Positions 36,463 through 44,295 of a stretch of 64,000 nucleotides of DNA are shown one piece after another. A program made the translations under genes and the position numbers. Below the pieces are notes generated by a model that saw nothing but the letters and a program-made list of their open reading frames with translations, had not been told where the DNA came from and searched no databases. Position 1 is the stretch's first letter. The number at the start of each line of letters is the position of its first letter. This stretch comes from Pedobacter sp. MR2016-24. Its GTDB lineage: Bacteria > Bacteroidota > Bacteroidia > Sphingobacteriales > Sphingobacteriaceae. The DNA is taken from positions 1 through 64,000 of the forward strand of contig NZ_JAPIVO010000005.1 of assembly GCF_026239655.1 (NCBI RefSeq), read 5' to 3'.

Positions 36463-37491
36463 TTATTTGATTTCAATAATTAACTGGTGAAGGCTTTCGT
36501 CTTTTGTGATGGAAATATTTAAAGCCATACTTATTCCTTCCAGAAGGTGATCGAAATCAGCTGCACTAAAACTGCCGGAGATCAATTTCTCTTTGACAAC
36601 CGGACTCTTAAATACGGCCTTATATCCATATTTATCCTGTAATTTGTTGAAGAGCTCTTCCGCAGGCAGTTTTTCAAATATAAAAATACCATCTTTCCAG
36701 GCCACCTGCGCTTTTGTGCTGCCCGGTTCCTGCCGGATGAAATTTCTTTTTTGATCGTATGTTACCAGGTCTCCCGGCTTAAGATTAAGGAGGGGCTGAT
36801 TTGCAATTTGCATACTCACTCTACCGTTAATCAGCGCAACAGTAACCTTATCCCTCCTGTCGTTCACATTGAATGTTGTGCCAAGCACCTTGATATCAAC
36901 TTTGTCCGCATGGACCACAAATATGTCTTGTTTAAACACCTTACCCTGACGATGGATATGGTTCACCTTAAAAAAAGCCTCACCTTTGAGCCAAACCTCC
37001 CTGTATTTAGCTTTCCCGAAATTTCCCCTGTACCTGAGCGAGCTGTTGGCATTCAGCATTAATTCGGAACCATCCGGCAGCACCAGCGTACGGGTTTGTC
37101 CATATGCGGTCACCACTTCTATAGATCTGTTCAAGTAGAAATAAAATCCGGTGCCGATGACCAGCAAAGTAACTGCGGCAGCGAGTACAGCTTTAAACCA
37201 TAGCGACCGCCATAATTTTACTATTGGTTTTGCCACTGTTTCCCCGGCGATCTCCTCCCATAGCTGTATGTATTCAGCAGGTTCCATCGTATCCTGCTGA
37301 AACTTTAAAGTCAGCACCAGTTTTCTTGCATCAGCTATCAGATAGCTGAGGTTGGGATATCTGAGCTGCATATCTGCCCAATGGGCATTTGACTGATCAT
37401 CCGGATGCAGTAGCCAGGCTAAAAATGCCGGGTCATCAAGCAGGTCAGGCAAAGTATAGTTTTCTGGATTAAGGTTCGGTTTTCTTTTCAT
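36463..37491 (-). CDS. FecR-family anti-sigma factor
   Basis: The 342-aa protein has a cytoplasmic N-terminal part (1-95), one membrane helix (about 100-120), and a periplasmic FecR domain (about 125-230: TAYGQTRTLVLPDGSELMLN, YREVWLKGEAFFKV). A DUF4974-like end follows (about 265-340). It binds the ECF sigma factor encoded just upstream (88-bp gap) until the receptor encoded downstream signals through its STN domain. The arrangement sigma-FecR-receptor is textbook for Bacteroidota. Confidence 0.92.
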   Translation of the reverse strand: MKRKPNLNPENYTLPDLLDDPAFLAWLLHPDDQSNAHWADMQLRYPNLSYLIADARKLVLTLKFQQDTMEPAEYIQLWEEIAGETVAKPIVKLWRSLWFKAVLAAAVTLLVIGTGFYFYLNRSIEVVTAYGQTRTLVLPDGSELMLNANSSLRYRGNFGKAKYREVWLKGEAFFKVNHIHRQGKVFKQDIFVVHADKVDIKVLGTTFNVNDRRDKVTVALINGRVSMQIANQPLLNLKPGDLVTYDQKRNFIRQEPGSTKAQVAWKDGIFIFEKLPAEELFNKLQDKYGYKAVFKSPVVKEKLISGSFSAADFDHLLEGISMALNISITKDESLHQLIIEIK

Positions 37492-37579
37492 ATGTGTAAC
37501 TGACCCTATTATCTTTCAGATTGCTATTTTACCCCAAAATTTTTAAAGAATTTAAATAATATCTTTAAACACCTGGTAA

Positions 37580-38191
37580 TCAATTGAAAAATTTGGCGTA
37601 CAGTAACAATAGCAGGAAAGAAAAGTCGCTTATATCCAGTTGTTCACGAAGTCCGTCAATAGCCCTCGCCATGAGTTTATAACTTCCTTTTACTGAGATA
37701 CCCATTATTTCGGCTATTTCCTCGTAACTCAGTCCTTCGTAGAATTTCAGAAAGATAGCTTCCCGCTGCCTCGCACTGAGCTGATCAAGGCTTGCCTGTA
37801 TACGCTGCTGCAGTGCTAACTGGTTCTCTTCCCTGATCAGCTTTTCTTCAAAATTGATTGCAGCGTTGAAATGGTAGTGCTCAGTTTCTTCATAGCGCTC
37901 ATGTTTATTTAACAAGCTGGCTTTTTTGAATATGGAAAGCCGGAATGCCTTGAAAAGGTAATTCTTTACGTTATCCGGCTGCTTAAGATAACTTCTCCTT
38001 GTCCATAACGTGACAAAGAGTGACTGGATACAGTCTCTGATTAATTCTTTGTCGGAAGTAAACTTAGCTCCGTAATTATAAAGTGGATTTGCATAGAGAT
38101 GATACAATTCCTCAAGCGCCTTAGCACCGTCATTTTTCAAGGCATGCCAATGGGTCTCCGGATTACTGTTCGCTATTGCAGTTGGCTTCAT
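37580..38191 (-). CDS. ECF RNA polymerase sigma factor (FecI-like)
   Basis: The 203-aa protein has sigma region 2 (about 20-90: YHLYANPLYNYGAKF, DCIQSLFVTLWTRR) and region 4 (about 130-185: RQREAIFLKFYEGLSYEEIAEI followed by a recognition helix). It is the sigma-70 family, Bacteroidetes type. It heads the operon with FecR and a receptor. A 46-bp element shared with the region upstream of the SDR gene lies 15 bp upstream of its start and may be its own target or a housekeeping promoter. Confidence 0.92.
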   Translation of the reverse strand: MKPTAIANSNPETHWHALKNDGAKALEELYHLYANPLYNYGAKFTSDKELIRDCIQSLFVTLWTRRSYLKQPDNVKNYLFKAFRLSIFKKASLLNKHERYEETEHYHFNAAINFEEKLIREENQLALQQRIQASLDQLSARQREAIFLKFYEGLSYEEIAEIMGISVKGSYKLMARAIDGLREQLDISDFSFLLLLLYAKFFN

Positions 38192-38206
38192 GATCTTGAT
38201 TGATGT

Positions 38207-38252
38207 ACTTTTCTGGGATTGTTGTATGAAATAGGACTTAGTACGATAAAAT
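38207..38252. repeat. Element shared with 32847-32891
   Basis: This 46-bp stretch is the second copy of the element (identical blocks GGGATTG, AAATAGGACTTA, CGATAAAAT). It fills the space between the gene ending at 38254 and the sigma factor start at 38191. With the other copy it flanks the whole operon in direct orientation. Confidence 0.6.
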
Positions 38253-38253
38253 A

Positions 38254-38802
38254 CTACTTTCTCGCTAAAAACTCCTTAGACTGCACCTTTTTAAAAGTCC
38301 ATTTGTCCGGATGCTTGTTATCCTGCTGAAAAAGAAATGCCAAGTAAAACAAGGTTTTGCGCTCTGGATTTTCTTTGCAGACACCAGACACAAAAAGATT
38401 ACTGTTTGCCTTATAAAGTGCTCTGTCTTCCGCAAAAAGGCATGAACCCTCTTCGCCCAATGGCAAATCATACAAGTTACCTGTCAGCATATCTATTGCA
38501 TACCCCATTATACAGCTACCGCCGCAACCGAAAACAGCTACTTTAAAATGACCTGCAAAAACATTTCCTTTTTGTTGGTATGCCTCCGTAATTTTTGTCC
38601 GAAAAGCAGAAGCTTCAGGATTACTTTTAAAATTGATTGTTTTGGAGATGGCTGTGTTTGCTTTCACTACAGGCACACTAAAATTCTCATAGTAAATGCG
38701 CGGGATATTCTTCTGCGCGAAAGCGGGTGAAAAACTACACAAAAAGAAGCTCAGCAAGAATACGCGGCGGGCTGATAATAAAGAGGTAAATAATTTGTCC
38801 AT
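38254..38802 (-). CDS. Secreted protein, unknown
   Basis: I use the ATG at 38802, which opens a normal signal peptide (VFLLSFFLCSFSPAFAQ); a longer frame adds 71 residues without support. The 182-aa product has a conserved-looking FGCGGSCIMGYAID segment with a Cys pair, and further cysteines in EGSCLFAED and SGVCKEN, so disulfides in the periplasm are likely. No family is recognised. It lies directly upstream of the ECF sigma gene but is separated from it by the 46-bp element. Confidence 0.6.
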   Translation of the reverse strand: MDKLFTSLLSARRVFLLSFFLCSFSPAFAQKNIPRIYYENFSVPVVKANTAISKTINFKSNPEASAFRTKITEAYQQKGNVFAGHFKVAVFGCGGSCIMGYAIDMLTGNLYDLPLGEEGSCLFAEDRALYKANSNLFVSGVCKENPERKTLFYLAFLFQQDNKHPDKWTFKKVQSKEFLARK

Positions 38803-39000
38803 TGCGGAGGTTTTAGTGATCATATCCAGTTGGCTTCCAATTTTATCAGGGAGCCTTTCCATAAAGACATAGGCAGCTGACCCCTTAGGCCAAATATAGC
38901 GAACCGGACAGAAATAACAGTATACTTCACAAGAAAGGGAAATGTACTGCATTAACCGGAAATCTTTGAACTGCATAAATGATGAAGCTATCGGATCGTT

Positions 39001-39028
39001 TTTGCCAAATGGCAAATGTTAACATTTG
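39001..39028. promoter_or_regulatory. Overlapping palindromes, candidate operator
   Basis: Two inverted repeats overlap here: TTTGCC-AAAT-GGCAAA (39001-39016) and the perfect 16-mer CAAATGTTAACATTTG (39013-39028). They lie just upstream of a possible -7 element, TACATTTG (39038-39045), ahead of the SDR gene at 39075. The downstream Crp/Fnr-type regulator is the natural candidate to bind here. Confidence 0.5.
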
Positions 39029-39037
39029 ATACCGGGG

Positions 39038-39045
39038 TACATTTG
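39038..39045 (+). promoter_or_regulatory. Possible Bacteroidota -7 promoter element
   Basis: TACATTTG matches the TAnnTTTG consensus, 30 bp before the SDR start at 39075. No good -33 TTTG box lies at the usual distance, so activation by a regulator at the adjacent palindromes is conceivable. Confidence 0.4.
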
Positions 39046-39074
39046 TATCATTCAATAATTAAAAGATTAAAAAA

Positions 39075-39887
39075 ATGGCAAAAACGGTATTAGTTACAGG
39101 AGCATCGTCAGGAATTGGCAAAGCAACGGCAATCTATCTGGCTCAAAATGGTTACACTGTTTATGGTGCGGCCCGCAGAACCGAGAAATTAAAAGTATTA
39201 AAGGATTACCACATACACCCGATAGAACTGGATGTGACAAAGGAGGAAAGTATTGCTGCCTGTGTAGCTAAAATTATGAGCGAAACTGGTAGCTTAGATA
39301 TCCTGATCAACAGTGCCGGATTAGGCTCTTATGGCGCACTGGAAGATGTACCGCTTACCGAGGCAAAAAATCTGATGGAAATCAATCTGTTTGGTGCAGC
39401 AAGGCTGATACAATTGGTACTGCCGGAAATGCGAAAAAGAAAATACGGAAAGATTGTCAATATATCCTCCGTAGGTGGTAAAATTGGCTTACCGATGGGA
39501 TGTTGGTATCATGCGAGTAAATTTGCGGTAGAGGGTTTAAGTGACTCACTGCGAAATGAGGTAAGACAGTTCGGGATCGATGTAATTGTTATAGAGCCGG
39601 GTGGCACCAGATCTGAAATGACAGCGATAGGCTCGGAAGACCTGATGCGCGTTTCAGGACATACAGTTTATGAAAAACTGGCAAAAGCAATGACAAAAAT
39701 GTATGCCACTATGGAGAAGGATGCTGCAGACCCGCTTGTGATTGCTAAACTGATCAGGAAAAGCGTGGAAGCGAAACGTCCGGCAACGCGGTATGTTGGT
39801 GGCGCGATGGCGAAACCAATGTTATTTTTGAGAAAAGTGTTATCAGATAACATATTTGATAAAATGTTAATGAGCCAAATGAAATAG
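39075..39887 (+). CDS. Short-chain dehydrogenase/reductase (SDR)
   Basis: The 270-aa protein has TGASSGIG (8-15) for NAD(P) binding, an NSAG segment about 79-82, and the catalytic YHASK (Tyr145 and Lys149). It is closest in layout to the SDR at 31956. The Crp/Fnr-type regulator gene starts 4 bp after its stop, so the two form an operon. Overlapping palindromes precede it. Substrate unknown. Confidence 0.9.
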   Translation: MAKTVLVTGASSGIGKATAIYLAQNGYTVYGAARRTEKLKVLKDYHIHPIELDVTKEESIAACVAKIMSETGSLDILINSAGLGSYGALEDVPLTEAKNLMEINLFGAARLIQLVLPEMRKRKYGKIVNISSVGGKIGLPMGCWYHASKFAVEGLSDSLRNEVRQFGIDVIVIEPGGTRSEMTAIGSEDLMRVSGHTVYEKLAKAMTKMYATMEKDAADPLVIAKLIRKSVEAKRPATRYVGGAMAKPMLFLRKVLSDNIFDKMLMSQMK

Positions 39888-39891
39888 ATTC

Positions 39892-40461
39892 ATGGAACAA
39901 ATGATTGATTACATATTGCAGTTCGGGCAATTGAACCAGCAACAGATTGACCTGATTAAGAGCAAAGCTGCTGTAAAACAGATAAAAAAAGATGAATATT
40001 ACCATGAAGCCGGAAAAATAACCTCAGAGGTTATTTTTCTGATCGAAGGAATTATGCGGATATGTTATTATAACAATAAAGGGGATGAAATAACGAAGTA
40101 TTTCTTTGATGAAAATCACTTTATTGCGGACATGAACAGCTTAAACCTGGCCATACCAGCAGTCGAGTATATTCAGGCTGTGACGGATTGCGGGTATATC
40201 TCATTGTCAAAGGCGGCACTGGATGAACTGTCGATGACGATCATCGGCTGGGATGCTATTGTTGCAAAAATGACGGCGAGAGGCATGACGGATAAAGTTA
40301 ACCGCATCAGTCCGATGATGGCAGATAATGCCAGGGAGCGATACCTCAGGTTTTTTACCAGTTTTCCGAATTTAGCAAACAGAATACCGCTGTCTTATTT
40401 AGCTTCTTATTTAGGGATCACACAGTCATCGCTCAGCAGGATCAGAAGAAGTGTCCGATGA
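39892..40461 (+). CDS. Crp/Fnr-family regulator
   Basis: The 189-aa protein has a cyclic-nucleotide-binding-like beta-roll (about 25-115: EYYHEAGKITSEVIFLIEGIM, YFFDENHFIADMNS) and a short C-terminal helix-turn-helix (about 160-187: IPLSYLASYLGITQSSLSRI). The arginine and glycine pattern that binds cAMP in Crp is not evident, as is usual for this Bacteroidota group. It is co-transcribed with the SDR upstream, which it probably regulates. Confidence 0.85.
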   Translation: MEQMIDYILQFGQLNQQQIDLIKSKAAVKQIKKDEYYHEAGKITSEVIFLIEGIMRICYYNNKGDEITKYFFDENHFIADMNSLNLAIPAVEYIQAVTDCGYISLSKAALDELSMTIIGWDAIVAKMTARGMTDKVNRISPMMADNARERYLRFFTSFPNLANRIPLSYLASYLGITQSSLSRIRRSVR

Positions 40462-40492
40462 TAAAGGAATTTAAAATTGGGCCAGATAAGCG

Positions 40493-41410
40493 CTAATTGA
40501 AAGATTTCCTGAAACTATTGGGCGTCATATCCGTGTAGCGCTTAAATAATTTATTAAAAGACTGGGGATGCTCAAAACCCAATTGATAAGCAATCTCACT
40601 CACAGAATAACTGGTAATGGATAATTTTTCTTTAGCTATTTTAATCAGTTGATCATGAATATGCTGTTGCGTACTTTGTCCGGTAAGTGCCTTTAATAAG
40701 GCGCTTAAATAGTTGGGCGACATATTCAATGTTTCTGCAATGTACTGAACGGTTGGCAATCCGTTTTTACTCAGCATCTCCTCTTCAAAACAGGTAGACA
40801 ATATATTTTCCAGGCGGTTGATCACCATATGACTGGAAATCTTCCTGGTAATGAACTGGCGGTTATAATATCGATGGGAATAGGTAAGGATGAGTTCCAG
40901 GTGTCCCAACATCACATTCTGGCTAAACTGATCGATATTGGAATGGTATTCCTGCTGAATGTTCTGCATGATCGCTGCGATCTGATTTTCTTCTTTATCG
41001 GACAGAAATAATGCCTCATGTACGGAATAACTGAAGAACTCGCTCTGAGCGATAATTTTAGTTAATGGCGTGTTCCAGAGGAAGTCGGGATGTACCAATA
41101 GCATCCACCCCGACTGATCCATTATTTTATCTTTTTCTACTTCGATCCGAAAAATCTGACCTGGTGAGATAAAGAACATGATACCTTCATCGAAATCATA
41201 TTCCTGCTGACCATATTTCATTTTTGCATTGAAGTTCCTTTTCAGTGCTATGGAATAAAAATCCAGCAAAATACTGTTTTCACCCTCAGGCATATTTTTT
41301 ACATCAGCCAAATTGATCACACTGATCAGCGGGTGCTGCGGCTTGGGCAATCCCCTGAACTGGTGAAACTCACTGATCGTTTTGAATTTATGGAACTGTG
41401 TATTTGCCAT
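40493..41410 (-). CDS. AraC-family transcriptional regulator
   Basis: The 305-aa protein is a paralogue of the regulator at 30967, sharing the N-terminal plan (QHPLISVINLADVK) and the two helix-turn-helix units (about 210-305: LNMSPNYLSALLKALTGQ, VSEIAYQLGFEHPQSFNKLF). The effector domain is about 20-190. It starts 15 bp after the stop of an NmrA-like oxidoreductase gene on the same strand and probably controls it. Ligand unknown. Confidence 0.88.
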   Translation of the reverse strand: MANTQFHKFKTISEFHQFRGLPKPQHPLISVINLADVKNMPEGENSILLDFYSIALKRNFNAKMKYGQQEYDFDEGIMFFISPGQIFRIEVEKDKIMDQSGWMLLVHPDFLWNTPLTKIIAQSEFFSYSVHEALFLSDKEENQIAAIMQNIQQEYHSNIDQFSQNVMLGHLELILTYSHRYYNRQFITRKISSHMVINRLENILSTCFEEEMLSKNGLPTVQYIAETLNMSPNYLSALLKALTGQSTQQHIHDQLIKIAKEKLSITSYSVSEIAYQLGFEHPQSFNKLFKRYTDMTPNSFRKSFN

Positions 41411-41425
41411 GGTCGAATATAAATA

Positions 41426-42322
41426 TTATGCGTTGAATGCAGCGGCAAATTCTTTGGCGTAGTCGGTCATTTTTACTTTGCCCATCACTGCAGGTTTGTT
41501 CTGGTAATAATCCTGCGCCAGTAAACCACTATGGAGTCCGGCATACATCTCTACTAAACCAGCCGCAATTGCAGGATTCATCCCAATAGCTACTAAACCA
41601 TTCAGCGTTTCTTCATCAGAAATAACTGTCCATTTCAAATCCGGTTTGCCTATCGCTTTGCCCAGGATGCTGGCCGTGTCATTCCCGGAAAGGTCTTCAC
41701 TTGCTACTGAACGGGCTTTTCTGCCTTCAAATGGCGTTGTCAGTTCCTCTGCAATGGCTGCAGCAATATCAATTGGCGATACCCATGGAATGATATCTTC
41801 ACCACCATAGTTTGCCGCGATAAAACCTATGGATTTGATCATCGGAATATATCCGAGCAAATTGTAGTAGAAAGAATTTGGACGCATATGTGTGATCGCC
41901 ACATCGGCAGGCAAGGCATTCAGAATGCGTTCCACCTGATGGGCACCGGCTAAAATTCCATTTCCTTCGGCCAGATTACCTCCAATGGTACTTAGATTAA
42001 CTACCCGTTTTACGTTTGCACTCAGAATGGCTTGTGCATATTTGTTACCCAGACCAATATAATAAGCTAATAAGTCCAGATCCGGATCCATGTAATTTCC
42101 CGGAGGCACCATGGTATAAACAGCATCGGCTCCTTTAAAAGTCTCCGTTAAAAATTCAACATCATGTAATGAACCTATGGCTGCGGATGCACCCTTTGCT
42201 TCTATTTCGCTTTGTTTTGCAGGATTACTGCTAATCACCGTAATGGTATGTCCGGATTGAACCAATGTTGCGATCAATGGACTACTGATATGTCCTAAGG
42301 AACCTGTAATTATAATTTTCAT
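41426..42322 (-). CDS. NmrA/NAD(P)-binding oxidoreductase
   Basis: The 298-aa protein has an N-terminal Rossmann start (MKIIITGSLGHISSPLIATL, with a GxxGxxS-type loop) and the NmrA/azoreductase-like body (GADAVYTMVPPG, VNLSTIGG, THMRPNSFYYNLL). There is no YxxxK SDR active site, so it may be a sensor-type or quinone reductase-type member. It forms an operon with the AraC gene that follows, and is divergent from the SDR at 42476 across a 153-bp gap. Confidence 0.85.
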   Translation of the reverse strand: MKIIITGSLGHISSPLIATLVQSGHTITVISSNPAKQSEIEAKGASAAIGSLHDVEFLTETFKGADAVYTMVPPGNYMDPDLDLLAYYIGLGNKYAQAILSANVKRVVNLSTIGGNLAEGNGILAGAHQVERILNALPADVAITHMRPNSFYYNLLGYIPMIKSIGFIAANYGGEDIIPWVSPIDIAAAIAEELTTPFEGRKARSVASEDLSGNDTASILGKAIGKPDLKWTVISDEETLNGLVAIGMNPAIAAGLVEMYAGLHSGLLAQDYYQNKPAVMGKVKMTDYAKEFAAAFNA

Positions 42323-42475
42323 TTTTATAGATTTTAGACTTCAAAGATCAGCAGATTGAAACTGGTGAATTAAGCCAAATCTATTATTGTTGTAGCCAAA
42401 AAAATTGAGCTTGATTAAAAACAAATCCTCTGCTAAAACCATTTTAATACAGAACAAGATTATTAAAGATTCATT

Positions 42476-43180
42476 ATGAATATAGATCAAGCAAAAGTCC
42501 TGATTACGGGCGGTACTACAGGTATAGGCTATGAAACTGCAAAATTATTACGCGCTCAGGGTGCAAGTGTAGTGATTTGTGGCCGAAACGAAGATACCGT
42601 GAAATCTGCTGCGGCAGAACTGGACGTATTTGGTATTAAAGCGGATGTAGACAATGTGGAAGAGATCGAAGCCATGTTCACCTTCGCGATTGAAAAAATG
42701 GGCGGTCTGAATGTACTGATCAACAATGCCGGATTAGGTCATATCGGTTCTTTACTTGACACCAGTTTAGAAGACTTTACAAACATTTGGATCACCAATA
42801 CCCGCAGCATATTTGTATGTGGACAATTGGCAGCCAGACATTTTATTCAGCAGAATGAAGGAAATATCATCAATATTGCTTCTATGGCGGCTGTAAATGG
42901 TTTTGCGAATGGTTCTGCTTATAGCTCAAGCAAGGCAGCTATTACCGGGCTGACGAACAGCTGGCGGGCAGAACTCCGGAAATATAATATCAGGGTTACA
43001 CAGATCAATCCGAGTGAGGTAATTACCTCGTTTTCAGAAAAGATCGGCTACACGTCTTCAGCACCCGAAACCAAGTTGAAAGGACTGGAAATTGCCCAGG
43101 TAATCGTATCTACGCTTGCCTTAAACGGGGTTGCTATGATCCCGGAAATAAATGTATGGGCTACTAATCCGGGATCTTAA
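42476..43180 (+). CDS. Short-chain dehydrogenase/reductase (SDR)
   Basis: The 234-aa protein has TGGTTGIG (11-18), NNAG (about 83-86) and the catalytic YSSSK (Tyr149 and Lys153). Compared with the other two SDRs in the window it is shorter at the C-terminus and resembles FabG-like 3-oxoacyl reductases. It is transcribed away from the NmrA-like/AraC operon and may respond to the same AraC regulator. Substrate unknown. Confidence 0.88.
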   Translation: MNIDQAKVLITGGTTGIGYETAKLLRAQGASVVICGRNEDTVKSAAAELDVFGIKADVDNVEEIEAMFTFAIEKMGGLNVLINNAGLGHIGSLLDTSLEDFTNIWITNTRSIFVCGQLAARHFIQQNEGNIINIASMAAVNGFANGSAYSSSKAAITGLTNSWRAELRKYNIRVTQINPSEVITSFSEKIGYTSSAPETKLKGLEIAQVIVSTLALNGVAMIPEINVWATNPGS

Positions 43181-43243
43181 GGATTCCGGGTTAATCCGGC
43201 TAAAATTAAATTATCCAGGAGTTTTAACCTTGAACATTTTGGA

Positions 43244-43855
43244 TTAAACCACTAAAAAGGCAATTACAAAGATCAATATCAGGAAAGATACAGGGACATC
43301 CCAGGTAAAAAACCAACAACGCCTTTCCTCCACCCCTGACGCAACAAGTTTTATTTTGAGCATTTCTACCAACTTTCTATTTTCAGCATTTTCCCTTTTA
43401 AGTATTTTCACATCGGGGAATTTTCTGCCATGCTGGGTGGTAACCGGGAAAACTATATAACGCCTGCTTTCGCCTTGTAAATAGAGTATTGGAGTGCCAC
43501 CCATAATTTGTCTGATAGCATAAGAAGTTAGCAATACAGGCTTGCCATCAATCTGTAATCCATCATTCCAGGTAAGCGTTTTTTTGCCGTAAATGAAATA
43601 CAGTATGGTAATTCCTATAATGGCTGGGCCTGCCATAAATGCCTTTGAATTATTTCCGAAAAAATCATTGGTATTTTTCGCGAATGAACTCAGCTCAGGT
43701 ATGCTGCTATGAGCAGCAAGTTGAAAAAGCATTATTAGAATAAACAGCCAGAATAGCATATCAAAGGCTAAAAAAGCGGTGCGCAAGTTCGCACACTTCA
43801 ATCTTAAGACTGCTGCACCGGTTACTGCAATATGGTTTGATTTATTAAAATGCAT
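43244..43855 (-). CDS. Membrane protein with PH-like middle domain
   Basis: I use the ATG at 43855; the longer frame begins with TTG. The 203-aa protein has two membrane helices near the N-terminus (about 30-50 and 75-95), a soluble region of strands (TLTWNDGLQIDGKPVLLTSY, TPILYLQG), and a final membrane helix (about 184-203). It resembles the two-helix/PH-like proteins at 15101 and 19750. Function unknown. Confidence 0.55.
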   Translation of the reverse strand: MHFNKSNHIAVTGAAVLRLKCANLRTAFLAFDMLFWLFILIMLFQLAAHSSIPELSSFAKNTNDFFGNNSKAFMAGPAIIGITILYFIYGKKTLTWNDGLQIDGKPVLLTSYAIRQIMGGTPILYLQGESRRYIVFPVTTQHGRKFPDVKILKRENAENRKLVEMLKIKLVASGVEERRCWFFTWDVPVSFLILIFVIAFLVV

Positions 43856-43932
43856 AATGTTTATTTTTGTGCCTCGCAATAGCTGCTTTGGGACTTTCCT
43901 GGCCGCCCCTCATTGCTATTACGGACTTCTTT

Positions 43933-44076
43933 TTAAAGGTATGCCACAACAGCCTCCGTTTTAAAGCCCAGTCTCCTGATGTGATCATCATGAACTTTGC
44001 CTAAAATACAAAAGATAAGCGCAAGCGAACCCATCAGCAGGATAAATCCGGAGGCGATAATTTTCACTAATTTCAT
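43933..44076 (-). CDS. Possible 47-aa single-TM protein
   Basis: A short leftward frame starts with ATG and reads MKLVKIIASGFILLMGSLAL, one clear membrane helix, followed by a short charged tail (GKVHDDHIRR). The hydrophobic pattern is coding-like. It lies between the PH-like membrane protein and the receptor gene of the RiPP cluster and could belong to either side or to none. Confidence 0.4.
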   Translation of the reverse strand: MKLVKIIASGFILLMGSLALIFCILGKVHDDHIRRLGFKTEAVVAYL

Positions 44077-44155
44077 GATAGATTAGTTTTTTTCTAAATG
44101 CCAAGTTAACACAATCGAAGAGATATTGTTAACGGCGCCGGCTCTCCTTTATATC

Positions 44156-44207
44156 TTCGTCGAACCAGACCTATCATTGGTCGTATTTTCCCCGGACCAT
44201 CGTCGAA
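44156..44207 (+). promoter_or_regulatory. Three 9-bp direct repeats, candidate LytTR boxes
   Basis: TTCGTCGAA (44156-44164), TTGGTCGTA (44177-44185) and ATCGTCGAA (44199-44207) are spaced 21-22 bp, that is, two helical turns. They lie upstream of the receptor gene at 44296. A related pair precedes the peptide gene at 59892. LytTR regulators bind paired 9-bp direct repeats with such spacing, and one is encoded at 58988. Confidence 0.65.
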
Positions 44208-44295
44208 TAAAATTTTAATTTATTTTTTCTCTATAGATATTCGATGTATAAAGAAAACAGAATTTATTTCTGATCAACACCGGAGGAAAATTTTT

